DNA of 64,000 nucleotides from Methylobacterium sp. Leaf91. Its GTDB lineage: Bacteria; Pseudomonadota; Alphaproteobacteria; Rhizobiales; Beijerinckiaceae. How positions within the stretch are numbered: the first letter of the stretch is position 1; every line of letters starts with the position of its first letter. Below are positions 31,137-40,501 of this stretch, in pieces. Where the stretch lies: contig NZ_LMMP01000050.1 in the NCBI RefSeq assembly GCF_001422815.1, positions 124,113 through 188,112 of the forward strand, read 5' to 3'. A program made the position numbers and the translations under genes. The notes under the pieces are model-generated. The model worked only from the letters and a program-made list of their open reading frames with translations, did not search any database and was not told where the DNA came from.

Positions 31137-31170
31137 AAAAAGCCCGCGCGGCACGGGCCGGGCGGGCTTT
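31137..31170 (-). terminator. Hairpin downstream of the second outer-membrane protein gene
   Basis: AAAAGCCCGC pairs with GCGGGCTTT around a G/C-rich loop. On the minus strand it is followed by TTTTTCGTCC, so it can terminate the outer-membrane protein gene that ends at 31218. Confidence 0.75.
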
Positions 31171-31217
31171 GAGCATAGGAAGGCGGGCGAAGGTCCTGCC
31201 GTGTATCGGGCTATGCC

Positions 31218-32069
31218 TTATTCGTAGGGATTGCCGCCGCCGTAACCGCCGGTCCCAAAAGCAGCAGCGCCGCCGGCGAAGCTGTAGCGCAGGCCGACGC
31301 GAACCTCGTTGGCCGAGATGTCCTTGAGGCGGGACCCGAAGCCGAAATCGTCGAGGCCGGTCTTGGCGCGGCCGAGATTGACGTAACGGTAGTTCGCATC
31401 GATCGCGAAGCCCGCACCGATCTCGTAGGACACGCCGCCTGTCAGTGCCCAGGCCAATGACGTGACCGAACCGTTGCGACGCGCGGCAGCGGGGCGTGGC
31501 CCGACCACCGGGCTTCCGTCACAGAGCACGGGAACGGTACAGGTGGTTTGGGTATAGGCGTTACGGAAATCCTTCTGTGCGATACCGATGCCACCGCCGA
31601 TATAGGGGGTCAGTCCCCACCACGTGCCGAGATCCGCATAGACGTTCACAAGAGCTGTCAGCACGTCGAGCTTGCCGGCTTCGACGTTGTATCCGTTCGC
31701 GAAGTTCGAGCCGGACGAGTAGGTCGTGAAACGGCTGGGAAGGCGCTGGTCGATGGTGGCGTCCATGCGCAGCCAGTTGTTGAAGCGGTAGCCGATGCCG
31801 CCACCATAGCCTGGCTGATGACTGAGGCGCAGTCGTACGAGCGGTGGCGTGCCCGGTTCGACCAGCGTCGCATCCTTGGGATGATCGTAATAGCTCTCGG
31901 TGAAATCGGCACGGAGGTACCATCCGCTGCCGATCTGGACCGGGGCGGGTGCCGGCGGAGGCGGTGGCGGCGGAAGAAGGTCCGCTGCAACGGCTGGCAC
32001 GGCGCCGATTGCCAGTCCGGCGAGGATCGCAGCGAGGGCTGCGGAGCGGTATGGACGAGGCGGAATCAT
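31218..32069 (-). CDS. Outer-membrane beta-barrel protein (Omp25-like)
   Basis: This 283-residue protein has a signal peptide (PYRSAALAAILAGLAIGAVP, cleavage near AVA-ADL) and a mature N-terminus LLPPPPPPPAPAPVQIGSG. The barrel sequence includes GWYLRADFTESYYD, GGGIGYRFNNWLRMDATID, TPYIGGGIGIAQKDF and the strand VRVGLRYSFAGGAA. The ATG at 32069 is preceded by GAGGATCCTG. It shares its overall plan with the next gene upstream (32300-33151): same signal type, Pro-rich mature start and GxGIGYxxNxWLR(M/F)D motif, so the two are paralogues. It probably is a small porin-like or structural surface protein. Confidence 0.85.
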   Translation of the reverse strand: MIPPRPYRSAALAAILAGLAIGAVPAVAADLLPPPPPPPAPAPVQIGSGWYLRADFTESYYDHPKDATLVEPGTPPLVRLRLSHQPGYGGGIGYRFNNWLRMDATIDQRLPSRFTTYSSGSNFANGYNVEAGKLDVLTALVNVYADLGTWWGLTPYIGGGIGIAQKDFRNAYTQTTCTVPVLCDGSPVVGPRPAAARRNGSVTSLAWALTGGVSYEIGAGFAIDANYRYVNLGRAKTGLDDFGFGSRLKDISANEVRVGLRYSFAGGAAAFGTGGYGGGNPYE

Positions 32070-32247
32070 CAGGATCCTCACGGACGCATCGGCCGGAAAG
32101 CGCATATTACGGATGCATGCCGGCGAGGGGGGTGGCTGACCAAGATGATGAATTTAAAAGGTTATGATCGCCTTAACCCTAACGGGTCCTGAGCTGGAAA
32201 AGACAACGCGCTCCGGCGTTAACCCAGCTGTCGTGCTTGCACAAAAG

Positions 32248-32279
32248 AAGACGGCGCGGATACCGATCCGCGCCGTCTT
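32248..32279 (-). terminator. Intrinsic terminator of the third outer-membrane protein gene
   Basis: A perfect 14-bp stem AAGACGGCGCGGAT/ATCCGCGCCGTCTT with loop ACCG is followed on the minus strand by CTTTTGTG. It lies 20 bases after the stop of the gene at 32300-33151. Confidence 0.9.
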
Positions 32280-32299
32280 TGTAGTGTCCTTGGAAAAAA

Positions 32300-33151
32300 T
32301 CAGTATTTACGGACGATCGGTTCTGGCAGCGGCTGATATTCGACCGCTGGTGCAACTGCGCCCCCAAGAATCCAGCGCATGCCGACCTTCACGTCATGCG
32401 AGGCAATGTCCTTGAGGTGATAATCCGTCTTGCAGAAGGGCGGTGCCTCGCAAGTGATCGTGCCGGTTTGCGCCGAACCCATGTTGAGATAGCGATAGGC
32501 GAGCTCGAGCTTGAGGTTCGGCGTAATGGAATAGCCGAGACCGGCATGGGCTGCCCAAGCGAAACTGAGCTTCTGCTTTTCCGGGCCCGAGCCAAAGCCG
32601 CCCTGATAGAGGCCTTGGCCGTTGTCGGTCACGCCGCCGAACATGTGGTGTGCAAAGCCGACACCTGCGCCGACGAAGGGAGTGACGCCGTAATATGTGC
32701 CGAGATCGACGTAGCCATTGGCCATGCCAACCACCGAGGAGAACTTGCCGGACGTGCGATTGATCCCGCCGCTCGGCCTCTCGGCCGCGTAGAAGATCCA
32801 TTTCGCTTCCGACCGGTACTCGCCGGTGAAATCGAAGCGGAGCCAGGAATTGGCTTGGTATCCGATACCCGCGCCCACGAAGGCCTGGTTGCCCAGATAA
32901 TCCTTCAACACGTTGTAATTGTATTGGATCGGAGGGGTCGTCACGTCCTTGGCGACGGTGTGACCTTCCCCGAGAATTCCAGCACCGGCGTCGCCGCGAA
33001 GGTACCATGCGCCGCCGATTTCGATCGGCGGGGGGAGCGGCTCGGGAGGCAGGCTCGGAAGCAGGTCGGCGGCCTGCGCGAGGCATGGCGCTCCCACGCT
33101 CGCAAGGAGCGTGATCGAGCGCGCCAAGGCAGAAAGCTTGGAGCGGCGCAT
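32300..33151 (-). CDS. Outer-membrane beta-barrel protein (Omp25-like paralogue)
   Basis: This 283-residue protein has a signal peptide (SKLSALARSITLLASVGAPC, cleavage near AQA-ADL) and mature start LLPSLPPEPLPPPIEIGG. Strands include AWYLRGDAGAGIL, VGAGIGYQANSWLRFDFTGE, GVTPFVGAGVGFAHHMFGG and LAYRYLNMGSAQTG, with a C-terminal KVGMRWILGG. The ATG at 33151 is preceded by GAAGGATCC. It is paralogous to the gene at 31218-32069, with its own terminator between them, so each is probably transcribed alone. The 229 bases upstream contain only AT-rich probable promoter DNA (GTTAAACGTTAGCC repeats near 33247). Confidence 0.86.
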   Translation of the reverse strand: MRRSKLSALARSITLLASVGAPCLAQAADLLPSLPPEPLPPPIEIGGAWYLRGDAGAGILGEGHTVAKDVTTPPIQYNYNVLKDYLGNQAFVGAGIGYQANSWLRFDFTGEYRSEAKWIFYAAERPSGGINRTSGKFSSVVGMANGYVDLGTYYGVTPFVGAGVGFAHHMFGGVTDNGQGLYQGGFGSGPEKQKLSFAWAAHAGLGYSITPNLKLELAYRYLNMGSAQTGTITCEAPPFCKTDYHLKDIASHDVKVGMRWILGGAVAPAVEYQPLPEPIVRKY

Positions 33152-33380
33152 AATGGATCCTTCAACTCGATCGTTCGGCGGAGGTGTGGGAGCACCAGCC
33201 TGGATGACGAGCCCATCATCTGCCGGATGAGTTAAATCGCGCTTAACGTTAAACGTTAGCCTTTCTGAGTTCTTAGAGGGCCGCAAATTTACTGTCGCTC
33301 GTAGAAGCTGTCGAGATATCGCGGCACTTGCATTCGCGTGCCGCCTCGGTGGTTTTCGCGAGTAACGAGGCGGAGAGATC

Positions 33381-33704
33381 ATGCGGCCTGAAGATGTACG
33401 CGCACTCGCTCTGATGCTGCCGGGGGTGGAGGAAGGCGCCCATATGGGCCAACCCGATTTCCGCATCGGCGGGCGGATCTTCGCAACCCTCTGGGTCGAC
33501 GAAGAACGCGTTGTGCTGAAGTTCCCCGCCGAGCATCAGGCTTTTGTGGTCGAGGCCGAGCCGGACCTGTTCGATCCTGTCCCCGGCGCTTGGGGACGGC
33601 GTGGCTGGACCAGCCTGTCCCTGGATGGGGCCGATGAGGAGACGCTCAGAAGCGCTCTCCTGACGGCATGGCGCTGCCTCGCGCCGGAGGCGTTGCGCGA
33701 TTAG
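33381..33704 (+). CDS. MmcQ/YjbR family protein
   Basis: This 107-residue protein has the MmcQ/YjbR fold: an N-terminal helix with MRPEDVRALALMLPGVEEG, the motif HMGQPDFRIGGRIFATLW and the C-terminal strand-helix GRRGWTSLSLDGADEETL..ALLTAWR. The family has a DNA-binding-like double-wing fold, but its function is unknown. GCGGAGAGATC gives a ribosome site just before the ATG. Its stop overlaps the stop end of the convergent glmM by 4 bases. Confidence 0.87.
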   Translation: MRPEDVRALALMLPGVEEGAHMGQPDFRIGGRIFATLWVDEERVVLKFPAEHQAFVVEAEPDLFDPVPGAWGRRGWTSLSLDGADEETLRSALLTAWRCLAPEALRD

Positions 33705-35050
33705 GCCGCGGCTTTCGCGACGGCATCGACGATGTCGTCCACGACTTCCGTGACGAGGCTTCGATCGTCGCCCTCAGCCATGACGCGAATGACCGGCTCG
33801 GTACCCGACGGACGTATGACGACGCGGCCGGTCTCGCCGAGACGCTCGCGGCCATGGGCGATGGCTGTCACGACCGCATCCTGCTGCAGCGGCGTACCAG
33901 AGCGGTAGCGCACGTTTTTGAGGATCTGCGGCAGCGGGTCGAAGCAATGGCAGACCTCGCTCACCGGCCGCTCCTGACGCTTGACCACGCTGAGAAGCTG
34001 CAGTGCCGCCACCAGACCGTCTCCGGTAGTGGCGTAATCCGACATGATGATGTGACCCGACTGCTCGCCGCCGAGATTGTAGCCATGCTCGCGCATGTGC
34101 TCGAGGACGTAGCGATCGCCGACCGCCGTGCGGGCGAGACCAAGGCCGATCCCCCCGAGGAACCGCTCGAGACCGAGATTGGACATGATCGTCGCGACGA
34201 TGCCGGGCTGTGTCAGGCGGTCGTCGTCCTTCCAGGACCGTGCCACGACAGCCATCAGTTGGTCTCCATCCACCGACTGGCCCTTCTCATCGACGATGAG
34301 AACACGGTCTGCGTCGCCGTCGAGGGCGATGCCGATATCCGCCCGCAATTCCCGAACCTTGGCGGCAAGGGCGGCGGGAGCCGTGGATCCGACATCGTGG
34401 TTGATGTTGAAGCCATCGGGATCGACGCCGATGGCGATCACTTCCGCTCCGAGTTCCCAAAGGGTCTCCGGCGCAACGCGGTAGGCCGCGCCATTGGCGC
34501 AATCGACCACGACCCGTAGGCCGTCGAGGGTGACGTTGCGCGGCAGCGTACGCTTAGCAAATTCGATGTAGCGAGCATGCACGCTTTCGATCCGCTTGGC
34601 GCGGCCGAGGTCGCGTGAGCCGGCGAGCTTCTTATGCAACTCCCCGTCGATCAAGGCTTCGATGGCGCGCTCGACATCGTCGTTCAGCTTGAATCCATCG
34701 GGACCGAAGAGCTTGATGCCGTTATCCTCGAACGGATTGTGCGACGCGGAGATCATAACCCCTAGATCGGCACGCATCGAGGGGGTGAGCATGGCCACGG
34801 CCGGCGTCGGCATGGGGCCGAGCAGCATCACGTCCATGCCCACCGAGGTGAACCCGGCAACGAGAGCCGTCTCGATCATGTAGCCCGACAGGCGGGTGTC
34901 CTTGCCGATCACGACCCTGTGGCGGTGATCGCCCCGCTGGAAGACCAATCCTGCCGCTTGCCCCACTTTGAGGGCCAGTTCAGGGGTGATCACCCCGTTG
35001 GCACGGCCTCTGATGCCGTCTGTGCCGAAATACTTACGCACGTTCTTCAA
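33701..35050 (-). CDS. glmM: Phosphoglucosamine mutase
   Basis: This 449-residue enzyme interconverts glucosamine-6-phosphate and glucosamine-1-phosphate for UDP-GlcNAc, peptidoglycan and lipid A synthesis. The N-terminus KYFGTDGIRGRAN is diagnostic, the phosphoserine is S103 in ISASHNPFEDNG, the metal loop is ALDGDADRVL (about 244-253), and the sugar-phosphate loop near the end is VIRPSGTEPVIRVM. Length is normal (about 450). It is the last gene of the minus-strand pal-cpoB-tilS-ftsH-glmM block. FtsH has its own terminator, so glmM probably has a separate promoter in the 470-base gap upstream. Confidence 0.97.
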   Translation of the reverse strand: MKNVRKYFGTDGIRGRANGVITPELALKVGQAAGLVFQRGDHRHRVVIGKDTRLSGYMIETALVAGFTSVGMDVMLLGPMPTPAVAMLTPSMRADLGVMISASHNPFEDNGIKLFGPDGFKLNDDVERAIEALIDGELHKKLAGSRDLGRAKRIESVHARYIEFAKRTLPRNVTLDGLRVVVDCANGAAYRVAPETLWELGAEVIAIGVDPDGFNINHDVGSTAPAALAAKVRELRADIGIALDGDADRVLIVDEKGQSVDGDQLMAVVARSWKDDDRLTQPGIVATIMSNLGLERFLGGIGLGLARTAVGDRYVLEHMREHGYNLGGEQSGHIIMSDYATTGDGLVAALQLLSVVKRQERPVSEVCHCFDPLPQILKNVRYRSGTPLQQDAVVTAIAHGRERLGETGRVVIRPSGTEPVIRVMAEGDDRSLVTEVVDDIVDAVAKAAA

Positions 35051-35158
35051 TCCCGATCGTCACAGCCCACCATAGCGGGTCTCACCTCGCTGAATGGTAT
35101 CGAAGCATGGCAAACGAATGGTGGCCGGGCGGGAGCCTAGCTCATTCCTCGTCGCGCG

Positions 35159-35450
35159 TCAGAAGGCCTGTGAAACAGCAATGATCAGCGAGACGAGGAC
35201 AGCACCCTCGATCTGCTTGCCAACGCTGAAATAGTAAAGCTCGACACACTGCCCGGTCGCCATGTTCACCTGCCAGAACCCGTCCGAACGCTCGTCAAGA
35301 GCAGGCTGCACGTCTCGAACGAATAGGCCAGCGGATCGAAAGCCAGGTCGAGTTTAACAATCTTGTCCCTCACCTCCTCGTTGCTCGTCACGCCGGCAAG
35401 CGCCTCGCCGTACGGTCGATCTATCCGCGGTGCCGCCCGATTCGGCTTTC
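35159..35450 (-). pseudogene. Probable frameshifted remnant between ftsH and glmM
   Basis: The 470 bases between ftsH and glmM show, on the minus strand, two overlapping coding-like stretches in different frames. The first (about 35450 to 35310) reads IDRPYGEALAGVTSNEEVRD followed by KIVKLDLAFDPLA. The second (about 35350 to the stop at 35159) reads GLFVRDVQPALDERSDGFWQ and then VNMATGQCVELYYFSVGKQI, ending AVSQAF. Joined by one frameshift near 35330 they would make one polypeptide of about 85-95 residues, and neither has a good start codon. I do not recognise the family. It could also be two chance ORFs. Confidence 0.35.
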
Positions 35451-35463
35451 GGAAATCAAAAGA

Positions 35464-35491
35464 AAAGCGGCGAGGTCTCCCTCGCCGCTTT
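35464..35491 (-). terminator. Intrinsic terminator of ftsH
   Basis: A perfect 12-bp stem AAAGCGGCGAGG/CCTCGCCGCTTT with a 4-base loop is followed on the minus strand by TCTTTTGATTT. It lies 30 bases after the ftsH stop codon. Confidence 0.92.
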
Positions 35492-35520
35492 GATATCTCT
35501 GAAGAACGGACACCCTGGCA

Positions 35521-37440
35521 TCACGCCTGGGGCTGAGGCTCCAGCCCGCCTTCGTTGTCCCGCGGCCGGCCGCGACCGGCGGACGGGACGGAAGAACCAC
35601 GGATCGGAGTCGGTCCATCACCGGCATCACGGATGGGCGGCTTGCCTGCGATCAGGTTCTTGATCTCGTCACCCGTGAGGGTTTCGTATTCGAGAAGCCC
35701 CTGGGCCAGTGCTTCGAGATCGTCCTTATGCTCGCCGAGGATGCGGCGGGCTTCCTCGAGGCCGGTTTCCACAAGGCGGCGAACCTCTGCGTCGATCTTC
35801 TGGGCGGTAGCCTCGGAAACCGTCTGCTGACGGCCCATGGACATGCCGAGGAAGACCTCGTCGTTGTTCTCGCCATAGGCCACGGTGCCGAGCTCAGGCG
35901 AGAAGCCCCAGCGGGTCACCATCATACGAGCGAGACGTGTCGCCTGCTCGATGTCTGACTGGGCGCCGGAGGTAACCTTGTCGGCGCCGAACGTCATTTC
36001 TTCGGCGATGCGACCTCCCATCATGATGGCGAGACGCGAGGTCATCTGCTCAAAGCTCATAGACAGCTTGTCGCGCTCCGGAAGCTGCATGACCATGCCC
36101 AGGGCCCGGCCACGCGGAATGATCGTCGCCTTATGGACGGGATCAGTGGCAGGCACGTTGAAGGCGACAATGGCGTGGCCACCCTCGTGATAGGCGGTGA
36201 GCCTCTTCTCGTCCTCGGTCATGACCAAGGTGCGCCGCTCCGCACCCATCATCACCTTGTCCTTGGCGTCCTCGAACTCGTGCATCGTGACGATGCGCTT
36301 GCCACGACGTGCGGCGAGCAGGGCCGATTCGTTGACGAGGTTCATCAGGTCGGCGCCGGAGAAACCAGGGGTCCCACGTGCGATGACCTTGAGATCGACA
36401 TCCGGAGCCAAAGGCACCTTGCGAACGTGAACGCGAAGGATGCGCTCGCGGCCGACGACGTCGGGGTTCGGCACCATGATCTGGCGGTCGAAGCGGCCCG
36501 GACGCAGCAGGGCGGGGTCGAGCACGTCGGGACGGTTCGTGGCCGCAATGATGATCACGCCCTCGTTGGCCTCGAACCCGTCCATCTCCACGAGGAGTTG
36601 GTTCAATGTCTGCTCACGCTCGTCGTTGCCGCCGCCGAGACCCGCGCCGCGGTGGCGACCGACAGCGTCGATCTCATCGATGAAGATGATGCAGGGCGCA
36701 TTCTTCTTGGCCTGCTCGAACATGTCACGGACGCGGCTGGCACCGACGCCGACGAACATCTCGACGAAGTCCGAACCCGAGATCGTGAAAAACGGCACAT
36801 TGGCTTCGCCCGCCACCGCACGGGCAATGAGGGTCTTACCCGTGCCGGGAGGGCCGACGAGGAGCACCCCGCGTGGAATGCGACCGCCGAGACGCTGGAA
36901 CTTCTGCGGATCACGCAGGAACTCGACGATCTCCTGCAGGTCTTCCTTGGCTTCCTCCACGCCGGCGACGTCGTCGAAGCTCACGCGGCCAGAGGCCTCG
37001 GTGAGAAGCTTGGCCTTCGACTTTCCGAAGCCCATGGCGCGCCCGGCACCCGACTGCATCTGGCGGCTCAGGAAAATCCAGGCACCGATGAAAACCAGGA
37101 TGGGCAGCCAGCTCACGAGAAGCTGGATGAACCAGGGCGTGTTGTCCGAGGGGGGACGTGCGGTGATCTGCACACCCTTGCTCTGCAGCTTCGACACCAA
37201 GTTCGGGTCGTTGGGTGCATAGGAGGTGAAGTTGCCACCGCCGACATAGGTACCACTCACATCCTGCCCGGAGATCACCACCGTCTGGATCTTGCCGGAA
37301 TCGGCATCATTCAGAAGCTGGCTATAGGCGATCTCACTGCCGCCGCCGCGATGTCCCGGATTTTGGAACAGGGTGACGAGGGCAAGCACGAGCAGGAAGA
37401 TGACGACCCACAAGGCAAAGTTGCGGAAGTTCGGGTTCAT
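35521..37440 (-). CDS. ftsH: ATP-dependent zinc metalloprotease FtsH
   Basis: This 639-residue membrane AAA+ protease degrades misfolded membrane proteins and regulators such as LpxC and RpoH. It has a TM helix at about 8-25, a periplasmic domain, a second TM (about 103-125), an AAA module with Walker A GPPGTGKT (196-203), Walker B IIFIDEIDAVG and the second region of homology TNRPDVLDPALLRPGRFDRQ, and a zinc protease motif HEGGH (418-422). The C-terminus is a Pro/Gly/Arg-rich tail. It follows tilS on the same strand with 145 bases between, and has its own terminator downstream. Confidence 0.98.
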   Translation of the reverse strand: MNPNFRNFALWVVIFLLVLALVTLFQNPGHRGGGSEIAYSQLLNDADSGKIQTVVISGQDVSGTYVGGGNFTSYAPNDPNLVSKLQSKGVQITARPPSDNTPWFIQLLVSWLPILVFIGAWIFLSRQMQSGAGRAMGFGKSKAKLLTEASGRVSFDDVAGVEEAKEDLQEIVEFLRDPQKFQRLGGRIPRGVLLVGPPGTGKTLIARAVAGEANVPFFTISGSDFVEMFVGVGASRVRDMFEQAKKNAPCIIFIDEIDAVGRHRGAGLGGGNDEREQTLNQLLVEMDGFEANEGVIIIAATNRPDVLDPALLRPGRFDRQIMVPNPDVVGRERILRVHVRKVPLAPDVDLKVIARGTPGFSGADLMNLVNESALLAARRGKRIVTMHEFEDAKDKVMMGAERRTLVMTEDEKRLTAYHEGGHAIVAFNVPATDPVHKATIIPRGRALGMVMQLPERDKLSMSFEQMTSRLAIMMGGRIAEEMTFGADKVTSGAQSDIEQATRLARMMVTRWGFSPELGTVAYGENNDEVFLGMSMGRQQTVSEATAQKIDAEVRRLVETGLEEARRILGEHKDDLEALAQGLLEYETLTGDEIKNLIAGKPPIRDAGDGPTPIRGSSVPSAGRGRPRDNEGGLEPQPQA

Positions 37441-37585
37441 CGATCAATCCCTGGGGGCGTCCGGTCCCGCGCTTGGTGGGCGGATCACGCGGATGCATGT
37501 CGGCAATGTAGGCAGTGCCGCCTCCCTTGCCAAGTAAATCGGGCCTGCCTGCGGCAAGCCGGTCGGCGGAAAGGTGAGCGCGTCC

Positions 37586-38593
37586 CTAAGATGGGGACCG
37601 TCGCGCCGGTGCCGGAGAGAAGGAGAGGACGCCCTCGGCCCCAAGTTCGACGAGGATGCCCCGAAGCGTGCGTCGCATGGCGGTGCCTGCGGTGAGGGCC
37701 GGCCGAAGCTCTTCGAAGACGAGCCGCTCCATGCGTTCCAGGCGCCCTAACCCTCCCCCTCCGGCCTCGTTCAATGCGAGGTCGACGACGCGAATAAGGA
37801 TCGCATCCGGAAGAGCGGCCAGTAGGCGGCCATCCAGGACAACGGCATCGGCGGTAAGGCGGAGCCTGATAAAGGTGGACTGCGCTGCATCGCGTAACGC
37901 GTCCTCGTCGCGAGACATGCGGGCCGCCAGACGGCAGAGCCGTTCGGCGTTGAGACCTTCCGCTGCGAGGTCGGGCATCAGTCGGCGTAAACGTGCACGT
38001 GCGAAGCGCTCATCCACATTCGAAGGATCGCTCGCGTATGCCAGCCCATGAGCCGAGCAGTAGGCGATGAGGTCCGCCTTTGGAATATGGAGGAAGGGTC
38101 TTGCTAGGCGAAGGCCTGGTGCAAGCTCCCGGTCGCGCCGCATACCCGCGAGACCAGCCGGACCGCTTCCGGCGAGGAGCCGCATCAGCACGGTCTCTGC
38201 CTGATCGTCAGCCGTATGGCCCGTCAGTATTGTGTCCGCGCCGATCCCAGTCGCGCATTCCGCCAGGAGGGCGTAGCGCGCCTGGCGTGCGGCGGCTTGA
38301 ATACCCCGGCTAGGCTTGTCGCCGTCCCAGCTCAGGATGTGGTGCCTCAAACCAAGCGCCCGCGCAGTGATCCCGACGTTCCGGGCCTCGACGCCTCCCT
38401 CCGCACGAAGACGATGATCCACCGTCGCGACTTGGATCGGATGCGCCGCCCCGGACCGGGCGGCCGCATGCATCAATGCAGTAGAGTCCGGTCCGCCGGA
38501 AACTGCGATGAGCAGGTTGCGAGTTTCGAGATAGGGCTTCAGCGCCGTGACAAGCGTCGCGTCGATCCCGTCACCCGCTGGGGTGGCATTCAA
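37586..38593 (-). CDS. tilS: tRNA(Ile)-lysidine synthase
   Basis: This 335-residue enzyme converts C34 of tRNA-Ile(CAU) to lysidine using ATP and lysine, so that the tRNA reads AUA and accepts isoleucine. The PP-loop motif SGGPDS is at residues 32-37, and ILTGHTADDQAETVLMRLL is the conserved catalytic segment. Length is short compared with E. coli TilS (about 430) but normal for the compact alphaproteobacterial type without the full C-terminal domains. Its ATG overlaps the stop codon of cpoB (ATGA), indicating translational coupling. Confidence 0.94.
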   Translation of the reverse strand: MNATPAGDGIDATLVTALKPYLETRNLLIAVSGGPDSTALMHAAARSGAAHPIQVATVDHRLRAEGGVEARNVGITARALGLRHHILSWDGDKPSRGIQAAARQARYALLAECATGIGADTILTGHTADDQAETVLMRLLAGSGPAGLAGMRRDRELAPGLRLARPFLHIPKADLIAYCSAHGLAYASDPSNVDERFARARLRRLMPDLAAEGLNAERLCRLAARMSRDEDALRDAAQSTFIRLRLTADAVVLDGRLLAALPDAILIRVVDLALNEAGGGGLGRLERMERLVFEELRPALTAGTAMRRTLRGILVELGAEGVLSFSPAPARRSPS

Positions 38594-39558
38594 GCGGCGC
38601 AGCGGGCGCGTTTCTGCTCGCGAACCACGCTCTGGCGGACACCCTGCGCTGCGGACGGGAACTTCCGCTCCAGCTCGGCGAGAGTGGCGCAGGCCTGTTC
38701 CCGTGCGCCGAGTGCATTCAGAGATATTCCAAGCTTCAGCATCGCATCCGGCGCCTGGGGCGAGCGCGCGTAATCCGTGGAGACCTTCAGAAACTGCTCG
38801 GCCGCCTCGCGGTTGCGGTTGCGCTGAAGGTAGCTCTCACCGAGCCAGTACGTCGCCGACGGCACCTGCGCGTCGCGCGGATGCGATTGAATGAACTGGC
38901 GTAGGCTCATCTCCGCCTGTTCGTAATGGCGTCCGGTGATGTAGCCGTAAGCCGTCTCGTAATCCGCCCGTGCATCGCCTGTCGTGGTGGCGGCCACGCT
39001 GGTCATCGGGCGCGACGGGCTCGCGAGAGCGCCCGTCGTAGGAACGCGCGACGGGGGCGTGAGGTCGACGGGGCCACCTAGGCCGGGAGGCGACAGGCCA
39101 GGCTCTTCGTCATCGGCATCGACCACGGTGGGCGGCACACTCGGTCCCCGAGACGGTGGTGCGGTCGCGATGGCAGCCGACGGCATAGTCGTGCCGAGCG
39201 GCATCGGCCCGCCGGGACGACCCGGATTCTGATCCGGGTTGAAGGCATCGCTGCGCTTTTGCGTCTTGGCTTGACCGGGATTGGTACCTGACGGGGATGC
39301 GGCGGGCTTTCCAGCGCCACCCTTGCCTTCTTGCAGGCGATATTCGACGTCCTCTTGGAACTTGCGAAGCTGTTCCTTGAGCTGGCGATTCTCATATTGC
39401 AGCGTCTCGATCTGACCAGCCATCTGACGGGACTGGTTCTCGATGCGGTTCAGACGGACGACAAATTCCGACGCATCCTGGGCCGTCGCCGAACCGCCGA
39501 CGGTCAAGGGAGACAGGAACGTGAGAAACGTGGACGCGATGAGCAGGCGGCGGAGCAT
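38590..39558 (-). CDS. cpoB: Tol-Pal system protein CpoB (YbgF)
   Basis: This 322-residue periplasmic protein has a signal peptide (LIASTFLTFLSPLTVGGSAT, cleavage near ATA-QDA), a coiled-coil N-terminal domain (about 34-80, RLNRIENQSRQMAGQIETLQ), a long Pro/Ser-rich linker (about 85-190) and C-terminal TPR repeats (about 205-320, YITGRHYEQAEMSLRQFIQS). CpoB links outer-membrane constriction by Tol-Pal with septal peptidoglycan synthesis. Start choice is uncertain: the ATG at 39558 gives the cleanest signal peptide and another Met lies at 39597. It follows pal by about 120 bases, which hold no clear terminator. Confidence 0.93.
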   Translation of the reverse strand: MLRRLLIASTFLTFLSPLTVGGSATAQDASEFVVRLNRIENQSRQMAGQIETLQYENRQLKEQLRKFQEDVEYRLQEGKGGAGKPAASPSGTNPGQAKTQKRSDAFNPDQNPGRPGGPMPLGTTMPSAAIATAPPSRGPSVPPTVVDADDEEPGLSPPGLGGPVDLTPPSRVPTTGALASPSRPMTSVAATTTGDARADYETAYGYITGRHYEQAEMSLRQFIQSHPRDAQVPSATYWLGESYLQRNRNREAAEQFLKVSTDYARSPQAPDAMLKLGISLNALGAREQACATLAELERKFPSAAQGVRQSVVREQKRARCAA

Positions 39559-39675
39559 GGGAATCGGCACCTGTGGTCGGATCGGACGAGGATGCATCGG
39601 CAGCGCCCCGCCGATAGCAGATGTGCCTGGACGCAGCAAAAGTGGGCTGCGCCCGTAATGGCTAACCTTACGTTC

Positions 39676-40176
39676 TCAGGAGCCGGCGCCCCGATCGAGG
39701 ACGGTCACGGCGCGGCGGTTCTGTGACCAGCAGGAGATATCGTTGCACACGGCGACCGGGCGCTCTTTACCATAGGAAACCGTCCGCATCCGTCCGGCGG
39801 CGAGGCCGCGCGAGGACAAGTAGTCCTTGACGGATTGGGCGCGGCGCTCGCCGAGCGAGAAGTTGTACTCGCGGGTGCCGCGTTCGTCGGCATGGCCTTC
39901 GACCAGGAAGGTGTAGCGGGGATAGCGCTGCAGCCACTGGGCCTGTTTGTCGAGGGTGGCGGTGGCGGTCGGCGTCAAATCGGTCGAATCCGATTCGAAG
40001 AAGACGCGGTCGCCGATATTGACGACGAAGTCCTGCGCGCTGCCCGGCGTATTGGCGCCTCCTGCGAAGCCCGAAGCGTCGGCAAGATCCTTGTCGTTTG
40101 TGCAGGCAGCGACACTGAGCGCGGCGCAAAGGGCCGCCGCGAGCGGAAACACGCGAAAGCGCGCGGTCATCGACAT
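39676..40176 (-). CDS. pal: Peptidoglycan-associated lipoprotein Pal
   Basis: This 166-residue outer-membrane lipoprotein of the Tol-Pal system has a lipobox with SVAAC (acylated Cys about 25), a short linker and an OmpA-like peptidoglycan-binding domain. The domain shows VFFESDSTDLTPTATATLDK, FLVEGHADERGTREYNFSLG and RRAQSVKDYLSSRGL. The diaminopimelate-binding Asp and Arg of the family are in HADERGTREYN. The tolQRAB genes that normally precede it are absent: upstream is an Hpt-domain gene on the same strand, 326 bases away. The tol cluster is therefore split here or lies elsewhere. Confidence 0.96.
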   Translation of the reverse strand: MSMTARFRVFPLAAALCAALSVAACTNDKDLADASGFAGGANTPGSAQDFVVNIGDRVFFESDSTDLTPTATATLDKQAQWLQRYPRYTFLVEGHADERGTREYNFSLGERRAQSVKDYLSSRGLAAGRMRTVSYGKERPVAVCNDISCWSQNRRAVTVLDRGAGS

Positions 40177-40501
40177 GGTCGTGGTCTCCTCGGGCGGGGT
40201 GTCCGGTTCCGGAGCGTCCCAGCGGGGTCGTTTGGTGGTAGGACCTATGTAGGTCGAGCGGGTTAAGCGAAGGTTCCGTCAACCTTGACGGGGTGTTTCA
40301 AAGACTGAAATCCAGTCGCGGCGTGTGACGCTGAGCACCTCAATTCAACGAAACGACCTCGTGACCGGCGCGATACCCTGTGTCGCACCTGAAATGCGGC
40401 AGCTGCGCGACGAAAAAGCTGCTTGCTCCTCTCCTCCGACGGGTGTGTCTTCGGCGCAACGGAGCATTGCGGTGAGGTGTTCGGAAGACGCGAAAGTGCT
40501 G

